In this document: positions 55,034-64,000 of the stretch, piece by piece
Position numbering within the stretch: the stretch's first letter is position 1
How the letters are laid out: every line of letters starts with the position of its first letter
From: Prillingera fragicola
Taxonomy: Eukaryota; Basidiomycota; Tremellomycetes; Trichosporonales; Trichosporonaceae
Direction of reading: 5' to 3'
Length of the DNA: 64,000 nucleotides
Assembly: GCA_002335605.1 (NCBI GenBank)
Contig: BEDY01000012.1
Span: forward strand, 62,001 to 126,000
Notes under the pieces: generated by a model
What the model saw: the letters and a program-made list of their open reading frames with translations, nothing else
Told to the model about the DNA's origin: nothing
Databases searched by the model: none
Made by a program: the position numbers and the translations under genes

Positions 55034-56139
55034 ATGGGTATCGGCAGCATCGTTAGCTGCGTCATTCTCTTCGCAGCATGCATCCTGCTCCTGGTCGCCA
55101 CTAGTAAGTCTTTCACTCCAACGTCAAAACTGACAATGCAGTCTCGGCGCCAGTGGTCAACAACCTGGCCCTCCTCAACATTAGGACGGCCGGCAACTAC
55201 CTGCGCCTGGGCGTGTTTGGCATGTGCGACACGGATGGACCGGATTCCTGTACTGGGTCCAATGTAGGCTACGACGTTGCCCGCATGGTCCCCCAGCTCG
55301 GTCTCGGCAAGTGGGTCTGGAACGTGACAAAGGGCTTTGTGCTGCACCCCGTCGCATGCGTTCTGGCGTTTATCGCCTCTGGCATTGCTCTGTGCTCGAA
55401 CCGCTTTGGCTACCTCTTTGCGTCGTTCTTTGCCTGCCTCGCATTCCTCATTTCGCTCATCTGCCTCGTCCTCGACTTTATCGTCATGGGCAACATTCGC
55501 AAGCACGCTCGCGACCGCCAGCTCGACGTCTCGTTTGGCCCCGCCATCTGGCTCGTCCTCGCCGCCACCATCCTCCTGTTCATTGCCTGCTTTAGCACCC
55601 TCTTCGAGTGCTGCTGCGGTGCCGGCAAGCGCAACAAGCGCCACGCCCACGACGAGCAGTACGTCGCCGACCAGCACCACCACAACGAGAAGCGCGGCAT
55701 GTTTGGCCGCAAGAAGAGGGTCCACAACGACAACCTCTACGCGTCCAACAGCGTGCGCTCGGCCGACCACAGCCGTGTGGTGAGCAACGAGCCTCTTGTC
55801 GCCGACGGCTACGGCCACCACAACAACCCCAACGGCGGTATGCTCCACAACAACACCCTCGGCCCCAACGACTATGCCACCACTGGCGCAGGCTACACTG
55901 GAGCTGCCGCCCCCGTTGGCCACCACACCACCGGCACCGGCATGCTCGGCGGACACCACGACGGCGTCGACCAGTACGGCAACACTACGGGCAACACTGC
56001 CCTCGGCTCGGCCCTCCCCGGCCACCACCACGGTAACACTGCCGGCGGCGGATTCTTCTCAAAGTTTGGCTCGAACCGCTTCGGCAACCGCGGTGCTCCC
56101 ACGAGCGGTGGTCTTCACCGTGACAACCAGGTTGTGTAA
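55034..56139 (+). CDS. RIM9: PalI/Rim9 family pH-response membrane protein
   Basis: PalI/Rim9 proteins help hold the ambient-pH sensor of the Rim/Pal pathway at the plasma membrane. ATG at 55034 and one 38-nt intron (55105-55142) give 355 residues. The first membrane helix is IVSCVILFAACILLLVAT. The extracellular loop has the SUR7/PalI-type Gly/Cys signature (LRLGVFGMCDTDGPDSCTGS), and then three helices follow (VACVLAFIASGIALC; LFASFFACLAFLISLICLVL; IWLVLAATILLFIACFSTLF) with ECCCGAGKR just after. The cytosolic tail is His/Asn/Gly-rich low complexity with KRGMFGRKKR. This four-helix topology with a long tail is typical of PalI in basidiomycetes. Assignment to the Rim pathway is by family, not by context. 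Confidence 0.85.
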
Positions 56140-56997
56140 ACACGCAACGTCTGAAGAAACCAAAACATATCAGTAGTTTATATATCATAATTTTATTGTC
56201 AGTCGAGACGAGGCTTTACGCGGCCTGTTGAGACGGAACCCCACGATGTTAGTAATGTACACGATTGTTACATGCAGAGCATACACGTACACTCGTGCAG
56301 AGGAGGATGCAGATGGGGAGGTTGATGAGCGTGGGTGTTGGAGTTGGAGCATGACGTCGAAGGCAGTACGCTGTGACGCCATTGACGACATTCAAGCCAC
56401 CACAGTTGCAGCCATGGAAGATGAACGCTGACAGCGAAGCAATGAGTAGTGAGGAGGACGAGTAGTAAGAAGGACGGTCAATGAAACTAGTGGGGGCTAC
56501 AGCAACAGAGGAGCGACAGCCAGCAGAGATTACGAGTGCACGGGTGGGCAGCGAGATATCAACGTGGCTTGAAGCGAGCAAGTCACCGAACTCATCCCGG
56601 TTGTACCCCCTCCGCCCATAAACCCCCTCGTTCCGATGCATCCCCTTGCACACCACTCAACTGCGCATCTACCGCACACCCAGCACCCCCACTCACCTGC
56701 CAGCAGCTTGCCAGCCGCTCGGCACTTCCCCCAGCAAGTAGGACGGCGGTCTCGGTAACCCGTCGGATGTCACTGTTCCGAGTTTCCCTGAATGACCATG
56801 GTCTGCCGGCGGTTCTCCGGGTGTTGACCACTGCTCGCGCGTGCCTACAGCTCATCCTCACCTCGGACCAGTGTCTGCCAGCACCGCGACGAGCAGCTGC
56901 TGCTGGGGGGTATAAGCGGGAAGCCATGGAGCTGGTGTCAACTCTTCTTTCTCTTCACCTCACCACATCATTGACGAGCCACTCACCATGACAGCAT
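56140..56997. other. Intergenic region (858 bp), PalI 3' flank and SDR promoter
   Basis: I see no supported gene. The SDR side contains a TATA-like element at 56911. Minus-strand frames near 56.3-56.6 kb lack any domain. Confidence 0.45.
56911..56916 (+). promoter_or_regulatory. TATA-like element upstream of the SDR gene
   Basis: TATAAG preceded by a run of G, 87 bp upstream of the ATG at 56998. The distance suits a core promoter. Confidence 0.45.
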
Positions 56998-58072
56998 TCA
57001 CAAACCAAAAGTCGGCGCAGGCGCTGAGCCAGTCGGCGCTCGGCAACGGGCAGCTAAAGCTCAACAAGCTCTTCAGCGTCGAGGGCTGGGTGTGCGTCGG
57101 TGAGTCCCCCAACTCTGTCTGAGCCACAGCACTGACGCTCGCAGTCACAGGCGGCGGCACGGGTCTCGGCCTCGTCACCGCGGCCGCACTCGCTGAGAAC
57201 GGCGCGCGCGTCTACATTACCGGCCGCAGGCTCGAGCCGCTCGAGGCCGCCGTCAAGGAGGCTAGTCCCAAGGAGGGGCCGGGAGAGCTTATCCCCATCC
57301 AGGCCGATGCGGGGAGTAAGGAGGGTGTTGCCAGTGAGTCCCGCCGTTGCCGTAGCTGCAGCTGCAGCTTGCAGAGGACAAGCTGACGCGGCAGAGATGC
57401 GCGAGGCGATCGAGGCAAAGGAAAAGTACCTCAACTGCCTGATCATCAACCACGGCGTCTCGCAAGGCTGCCCCGACATCAACGCGCCCGAGCAGACGCC
57501 CGAGGCGCTGGCAAAGTACATGTTTGAAAACGAGACGTTTGACAGGTGGCTCGACACGTACAGGATCAACTGCGCGAGCTACTACTTTACTGCTTGGGGG
57601 TTCCTGCCCCTCCTCGCTGCGGCCAAGACTGTCGGCGGCGCGCCCGAGCCTGGCAACATCCTTACTGTGTCCAGCATGAGTGGTATCACCGTCACGAGCC
57701 AGCGCGGGCAGTTCAACTACAATGCGTCCAAGTGAGTCTCCCGCACACGGGCGGCATTGACACCACAGGGCCGGCACGATCTCGCTCACCGAGCAGCTCG
57801 CGACCGAGTTTGCCCGCCGCGGCTTTGGCATCCGCGTCAACACCGTTGCCCCCGGGTACTTCCCCAGCGGCATGACGGTCATCAACCCCGAGGACAATGC
57901 CGGGTCACAGGAGCAGTTTGACACGTTCAAGAACAAGTGGGGGATCCCCTTTGGACGGCCCGGGAACGCCATCGACTATGCCCAGTGCATCTTTGGGTTG
58001 ATCCAGAACCAGTACACTACGGGTGCGACTGTTGTCATCGACGGCGGATGGTTGCTCAAGCAGGACTTTTAG
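56998..58072 (+). CDS. Classical short-chain dehydrogenase/reductase
   Basis: This is an NAD(P)-dependent oxidoreductase of the classical SDR family. ATG at 56998 gives MTAFTNQKSAQALSQSALGN and LFSVEGWVCV. An intron precedes the Rossmann motif VTGGGTGLGLVTAAALAENG; then come VYITGRRLEPLE and LNCLIINHGVSQG (the NxxG position is filled by INHG). The catalytic region is ILTVSSMSGITVTS, QRGQFNYNASKAGTISLTEQ (Ser, then Y-x3-K), with FGIRVNTVAPGYFPSGM and the C-terminal GATVVIDGGWLL typical of the family. Four exons are joined by three introns (near 57100, 57333 and 57733). An extra segment, EALAKYMFENETFDRWLDTY, lies before the conserved N. The substrate is unknown. Confidence 0.9.
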
Positions 58073-58957
58073 ATGGTGTGTGTGTATGTATGTGGGTTCA
58101 ATCTGCGTCCTGCGCACGCCGGCAGGCTATAATGGGCCCAGCACGCATACCCAGCAAGAGGAAGCGTTAGTCTTGATCAACCCGTAAGGCGCCTCGAGCC
58201 GGATCCTGATCCCATCCAGCCCGAAGGTCGCCTTCAGAGTTCGATCCGGCGCAAGTCTTCCACTCTGCTACCCTTTCTGGGGCATGAATAAACCCAGGGC
58301 GGTCATACAGCGATACAGACAATTAGTGATTAGCTGGCATGATTCCTCGAGGGATAAAGTGCACTAGAGCGGACGGCGGGTGGGTGGCTGCCGCGGCTGC
58401 TCATGAGTTGGGACTAGTTTACCCACGCTTCCTCTGCTTTTTTAGCCGTGGGCTCTGCCGCGGCCCTGGGGGGTGTTGGTTGTTTACCTTCTCAATGCGA
58501 TGACTGATGGCTCATTGCTGGCTCACTGTTCACCACCTCTGTGACCCTTGGTGGCCTTGTGGAAGTGGCCGATGGCACCTCCAGTCAGTCGCGGTGTGTG
58601 GCACCGAATTTCACCGAATTTCACCAACAAACATATCCACATCCCTGCCACCATAGCCATGATCATCAGATGCATGCACGGCCAGGATGTATCTGCAGTC
58701 ACCATGCTTAACCCAGCCAGCAGGATGATCTGGATACAGTTTGCATGGGTCGCGCCAATATGAAGAGAAATCAACCGTGGTCAAGAGTTTGCCTGCAAAC
58801 TCATCTGGTCTCGAGTTGCCGCTTGAACGCCACTACGCTGCTCATACCAGCCGCAAGACCAAGCTACCCTGCAGCACTGCTCAACCAGAACCCATGCATC
58901 TTGTAAGTGCTGTATCGTACATATATGTTGCACCTAGACCTCGACATATCCTCCTAG
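58073..58957. other. Convergent intergenic region (885 bp)
   Basis: These are 3' flanks of the SDR and XMAP215 genes. It contains a 10-bp direct repeat at 58602-58621 and ATGCAT motifs near 58669 and 58893. I see no gene. Confidence 0.45.
58602..58621. repeat. 10-bp tandem duplication (CACCGAATTT x2)
   Basis: Two perfect adjacent copies of CACCGAATTT in non-coding DNA. Confidence 0.65.
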
Positions 58958-61900
58958 TCAATCAATCTCGGGCGTGGCGCTCTTGCGGTGAATCTCACTA
59001 AACGGCCGCTGCGTCATTGCCAACGACGGGCGGGCACTCTCAATCTCGCTCAACGGGCGACCCATGGACGCAAGCGTGGGGCGGCCACTGCTGCCCGTGC
59101 TGCTGTCGAGGTGCTCGGACTGTGGGCGAGGCGTCGCGGAGGGACTGGAGCGGTTGGAGCCGCTCGCGCGACTCGCGAACACGTTCTTGAGCTGCGCTAG
59201 GCGCTCGTCCATTGGCAGGTTGGCGTTGGCGGCCGCGTCGTACAGGCTGACAGGCCGTGCGGCGAGTGACTGCCTAGGCGATGGCCCGCCAATGGAGCCA
59301 AGCGGTGGGGACTGGAGCTCTCGCATTGGCGAGCGCACAGGCGAGGCGGCCCCGGAGGGCGACTTTGGCTCGGCGTCCTCGTTCCTCCTGTCGAGAGCAC
59401 GCCAAACAAAGGTTTGCGCGGCCGGGTTGAGGATCGACGCGATGGCTGCACGTGCATCCACCTCGTTTCCCGGGCTGAGCTTCATCCATGCGTGCAGCTC
59501 GTTGAGGCGCTGCTCGTTGTCGCGCGTGTCAGTCAGTCGGCGGACAAGGCGCTCGGCGTCGCTGACCTCGCGTGACGGCGACTTGCTCAGAGTGGGCGTA
59601 AGGTCAGCGCCGATCGACGATCGCTGACCCGACGAAGCCATGCTCAACGGCCGTGCGGCGTCGCCTGTCGAGAGTCGGTTGGACGACGACGACACTGTGC
59701 TAAGCGGCCGCTCGTAGCCGTTTGATCGCCGCTTGGTGTCCGTTCCGCTCATGCCACTCATCCGGCGCTCATTAGTGCTGGGTCTCCGCGTGGGAAGCTC
59801 GGAAGGCTGCTCTGGAGCAGCGGGAGGGGGCATCGACGAAGGAGCCTCCTCGGCAGAGGAGATGCGGAAAATGTAGCTGTACACGGTCGTGACGTCGGCC
59901 TCGGCGCCGAACTGCTCCTGAAGCAGATCGTAGATTCCAATGCCAATCTCCTTTGTGTACACTGCACTGTTAGCTCCACCTCTGTTGCATGCACTCACCA
60001 ATGACACGCTGTAGGAGAGTCTTTATGACACGCAGCGGCAAGTCGCCATGTGGCAAGCCATACTTGGGCCTCTTGCGCCACTGTACGGGCGGAATGACCT
60101 GCAGCAGATCCTCAATCACAGCCAGCAATGTCCCAGCCTGGATACGGTTGTTGCGCAAATCTTGGTCGATCGAACGCACACGCTTGTACGTGCACTGCAG
60201 AACAACACCAATCTCGGATCCAACGCGCGGGTCCTGGTTGGGCGTCATGTCCTGACACAAGGATATGAGGCTGTTGAAGAGCATGGCGTACACAAGCTCA
60301 CGTGATGGAGTGGCTATGATGGTGCTCAGCACCATGCTCATGTAATCGCGCAGGTCGTTGGCAGGCTGAACATCATCGCCGCTGCCCTCGGACCACACCT
60401 CGAGCAGCGAGTAGAGCTCGCGAATACCGCTGAACACACGCTCAAGGTTTGCCAGTTTGAAGCGCTTGACAATGTTGGGACGGCCGTACGCAATGTGGAT
60501 CGAGCGCATGAGATGCTTTATGCGACGCAGGTTGCGCGGCTCGAGAAGATCCTCGGGCCGCGACGTCTGGCGCTCGAGCTGGAAGCAGATGGCATCAAGC
60601 AGCGGCCGTGCCTCGGGCACAAACGCGGCGTCATCATCCTCGAGCATTAGCGTGACCATCTTCAGTGCCTCTGCGGCATCATCAATGTCTGGAGTCTTGA
60701 GCGCGTCGATGGCTTCCTGGGCCTCGGTCTGCTGAGGCGCGGCAGGTGCAGCAGCAGCCATGCGGCCCAGTGGCTGCATGGACGGCCGTATTCCACCATT
60801 GCCAGTGAGGTCGACGGGAGCAGGGCGGGGCATCGTCTTCCTGGCAATCGCCGAGCCGGGTGGAGGGTGCAGGGCAGTTGCACCAGCTCGGGGCAGAGCA
60901 CTAGTAATCGAACGGCTAGGCGTGTGGGACCCTGTCGGCAAACGAGACGAGCTCGCAGTGGAAATGCCCCGCGACGACGGGCGGGTTGACGTGGGAGAGC
61001 TGGGCGAAGCAGCCATGTCGCGGGACAGACGGTTCTGCGTGGGTGTCCCACCAGCACGGGGACCAGGTGATCCGGACCGAGGAGACTGTGGCTCCTCTCC
61101 AGCCAACCTTGCGACACCACCAGCAGCGCCGGCCTTGGAAGCCTGCATCGTCGCTCGGCGGTTGGCAAGCATGTCCTTGGACGACGTCGGCATGGCGTCG
61201 ATAATAGCCTGGAGACTGCGCGACTCGCCCTGCAGCTGCAGAAGCGCCATGAGCGTGAGTGCCGCCTGGCGTGTGCCAGGGTCGGCAATGCACTTGGCGA
61301 CTGCCTCGTAGAAACCGCGGTCGTCCTTGCGCAAAACAGAGCCACGCTTGCGATAAGCCTTCTCGATGAGCTGCAGAGACTCGTTCTTGCACGTCTTGCC
61401 AGCGGTCTTGTCCTCCAGTCCATACTGGACGAGCAGCTGCACAACTACTGACGCAGGAATCAGCTTGTCGAGACCCTCGAAGATTGGTGCCAGCCTTGGG
61501 CCAAACTTGGCGTCACCGAGCTTGATCACGAGAGCGGGAACAAAGAGCTTGACCTCGACGTCGGACAGGCGCTCCCCCATCCGTGTGTGCGTAGCCAACA
61601 CATTTGCAATAACCTCCAGCGAGCGGTTACCCAGCTGCGTGTTGTTGGACATGAGCCTGATCGCAGCATACTTGAGTGCCAAGTCGACATTCGCTAGCTG
61701 AATAGCCTGAATTTCGTCTGCAGGCAACCCGAAAGTGTGCCAGGTGTCAACGTCGTAGAACTCGGCCACAACAGACAGAGCAGCCATAAAGTCCTCCTCT
61801 GCTTTGTGGTCCTTGCTGAACAACAGGGTAAAGATGTCGGGACTCGTGTGCGGCTCCATCTGCTGGTGCAGGTAGTCGAGTGTGTCGTTGCGCGCGCTTG

Positions 61901-64000
61901 CCTCGAGGTTCCAGCGCGTCGCGTCACGCTTGAGACGCATGTGCCGCGAGTCTGGGGCAGTAGAGGTGAATGGAATCGTGCGGCCGGAGGGCGAGCTGCC
62001 ATGTGATGCCCCGGACGTTGCAGCCGAGCCTGACCGGGGAACAGCAAGTCGCGACTTGACAGGCAGGCCACCGCCGCGGTCATCGCTGTGTGTCGAGGTG
62101 GGACGCGTACTAGGAGCCGATCCAAGGGCGTTCATGGCAATCGACCTTGCGCGCGGCGCAGGGATTGACGCCTTGGCAACAGCAGCAGGAGCAGCGCGAG
62201 GAGTGCCAGGAGGCTTAATACCGGGCGCCTTGGCGATACGTGCCGCTGCTGGCGTCGGCGCTGCTCGTGCTGCTGGTGCAGGTGCCGGCGCATCGGGCTC
62301 AGCAGCGACAGAACTGCGCGCATTGTTGATGAGGGGCAAGATGGTAGCCTTGGACGCGGGCTTGAGGTTGGACGTCTGCTCCATGACAAAATCGTATCCT
62401 GCCCTGGCGACAACGAACGGCAAGACTGCAGTGGCGGCTTTACGCACATCTCCGTTACGGTCCTCGAGACAGGTGATAACAGGCGCGGCCATGGGTGACA
62501 TATCGGCGTGTGGTGACGGTGGCTCGGCAGCCAGACGGGCAGCCAGCCAGCCAAGCACGGAAGCCCGAAGGGCGGGGTTGGTGCTTTCGAGACTGGTAGC
62601 GAGCCCGACGTAGAAGGAATCGACAGAGCCAATGGCGTCCGCCATAGCCGTGAGCGTGTTAACGGCCGCCGTCCTGGTGGTCGCCTTCTGGTCTGCGCAG
62701 ACGCTTGCAACAGGTGCGACAATCAACCGAGTATGCTTATCGAACGGAGGTCCCATGCCGGTCGCAATCTTCGAGATGATGCCAAGCGCAGTCATCTTGA
62801 CTGACAAGTTGGTGTCCGCCATGGCCTTTTTCAGTGCGGACCCGATCTCGCCCATATTGGGCTTGAGACGCGAGTTCGACTTGATGTCGAGAACGGTGTT
62901 GAGGGCCTCGTACGCCTCTTTGCGGACCTTCCAAGCATCGCTCTTATGGTCGGCGATGACGCTGGTGGAGGCAACGAGCTTGTCGAGGTCGACACGGGGG
63001 ATGAGGTCATCCAATGGATCCGCACCGCCCTTGGCCCCCTTGCCGCCAGGTCCAGCAGCGACCTCCTTCAAGTCGGCTTGCTGCCTTGTTGGCTCTGGTG
63101 GCGTTTGGCTGGCAGCCTTTTCAAACTCCTTGTTGATCGTCGTCAGGAGCTGAGGATTGAGGTCCTCGATGAAGCCAGAAATATCGGCCCCGACAAACAC
63201 CTTGATCTGGACGAGCAGCGCGGTCGCGCTCGAACGGACCATGGCGTTGGGCGAGCCAAGTGCAGCCTTGACAAAACCGATGAGCTCGCGGAGCGGGATA
63301 CCAGCAATACCAAAGTCAATGATCTGCTGTTTGATCCAGGTAAGTGCGTCCGCCTGAGCCTTGGGCGCCTTCTGCTTCGTCATCGGCTCGTAGGATTGGG
63401 CAAGGACGAATGCAAGGGAAGTCTTTTCGGCGGTGACTGTAAGGGCATCGCCAGCAGGCTTCTTGAGCTTCATGTCGCCAAGCTTGTCGGTGAGAGGTCC
63501 AATAATGAGCCCAGCCGCCGGTTTGCCAAAGGTAGCGCTCTTCTCGGCCATTAGGCCCATGACCTGGAACAGCTTGGCTGAAACCTGGAAGTTCTTCTCG
63601 CCCCATCCTGGCGTCTTGCCGAGGAAGCGCATCATTACTTCCGAGTCGACGTCTGCCCCCTCGCCGTCGCTGACCCAAGTGATCATCTCATCGGCCGCCT
63701 CCAGGCGCACCTTCCATGCAGCATCGGCGAGCTTGGTGTGGTAGTCGGCAGGGATCGACTCCTCGGCGCGAGCTGCGGCATCTTCGGGCGTGTACCGATA
63801 CTTGATTGGCTCCGATGGCGAAACAGCAAGAGTCTTTGCGCCGCCACCGCCGCTCTTCGCCGGCGGCGCAGCCTTCGCGACAGGTGCAGGTGGTGGTTTG
63901 GCAGCAGGAGGCTTGGCGGCGGGAGGCTTTGCAACAGGTGGGCGTGATGGTGGTGCGGCTCTTGGCTTCGTGGGTGATGAGGGAGCAGGGGTGGAAGCAC
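58958..64000 (-). CDS. STU2: XMAP215/Stu2-family microtubule polymerase with multiple TOG domains (5' end outside window)
   Basis: XMAP215 proteins add tubulin at microtubule plus ends and act at spindle poles and kinetochores. About 1,670 residues are visible; the start lies beyond 64000. Reading from the edge: a Pro/Ala/Lys linker (KPPAAKPPAAKPP), a TOG domain with HTKLADAAWKVRLEAADEMI; a second with DHKSDAWKVRKEAYEALNTV; an Ala/Pro/Ser linker; a third with HMRLKRDATRWNLEASARND then LDYLHQQMEPHTSPDIFTLL; a Ser-rich basic linker; and a C-terminal helical domain (SRPEDLLEPRNLRRIKHLMR). A 36-nt intron (about 60000-59965) precedes the last exon, which ends in a Ser/Arg/Pro-rich tail. The visible TOGs match positions 3, 4 and 5 of the animal proteins, so two more are expected upstream. 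Confidence 0.88.

Noticed and set aside
58180..58260. GAGTTCGATCCGGCG resembling a tRNA T-arm
   Set aside because: The flanking bases do not pair as a T-stem, and no acceptor, D-arm or anticodon arm can be folded around it.
1..64000. Transposons, integrated viruses, CRISPR arrays, rRNA or tRNA genes
   Set aside because: No reverse transcriptase, transposase, integrase, capsid or polymerase motif, no long terminal or inverted repeats, no spaced repeat array and no tRNA fold were found by reading both strands.

Overview
The window is nuclear DNA of a GC-rich, intron-rich basidiomycete fungus. A tremellomycete yeast of the Trichosporon/Cryptococcus side is most likely. The gene structure supports this: genes lie on both strands, and most are split by very short introns (about 33-60 nt) with GTRNGT donors, a CTGAC or CTAAC branch motif close to the acceptor, and AG ends. 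The gene content agrees: a double hybrid histidine kinase, a PalI/Rim9 protein, a Scm3 with an extended C-terminus and a DSC-type DUF1746 protein. The species call is inference, because no rRNA or species marker is present. I found no tRNA, rRNA, transposon, CRISPR array or virus-derived gene.

Layout. 1-7.4 kb: end of an OPT-family transporter, EMC3 (-) and ELP1 (+). 8.3-16 kb: an unknown membrane protein (+), a BTG/Tob-domain protein (-), a ZSWIM7/Sws1 recombination factor (-), VPS60 (+) and LTO1 (-). 16-22.6 kb: an NmrA-like reductase (+), RPS20 (-), CLN3 (+), a sensor-like membrane protein (-) and the cyclophilin PPIL3 (+). 22.6-33 kb: NSE4 (-), SCM3 (-), LIP2 (+), a DUF1746/Dsc4-like protein (+) and cytosolic glutamyl-tRNA synthetase (+). 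33-41.5 kb: a fasciclin/GPI protein (-), a mitochondrial rhodanese (-), mitoribosomal mL44 (+), MAK11 (+) and a UBXN1-like protein (+). 41.5-51.3 kb: a double hybrid histidine kinase (-), PTRHD1 (+) and two unrecognised genes (+). 52-64 kb: a CAP/PR-1 secreted protein (-), PalI/Rim9 (+), a short-chain dehydrogenase (+) and most of a multi-TOG XMAP215/Stu2 protein (-) that runs off the right edge.

Most genes are housekeeping and do not form one pathway. Several divergent pairs share promoters of roughly 220-690 bp (EMC3/ELP1, ZSWIM7/VPS60, LTO1/NmrA, RPS20/CLN3, membrane protein/PPIL3, SCM3/LIP2, rhodanese/mL44, histidine kinase/PTRHD1). Chromosome-maintenance functions recur (ZSWIM7, NSE4, SCM3, XMAP215), as do mitochondrial ones (LIP2, rhodanese, mL44), but I see no evidence that either set is a functional cluster. 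The longest intergenic stretches (9.2-10.4, 34.3-35.5, 51.3-52.2, 53.0-55.0, 56.1-57.0 and 58.1-59.0 kb) hold short repeats, palindromes and recurrent ATGCAT motifs but no gene I can support.

The entries most worth a second look are the double histidine kinase, the tandem Cys/His cluster in SCM3, the animal-like TOG architecture of the XMAP215 protein, the enlarged ZSWIM7, and a probable frameshift near 50.06 kb.
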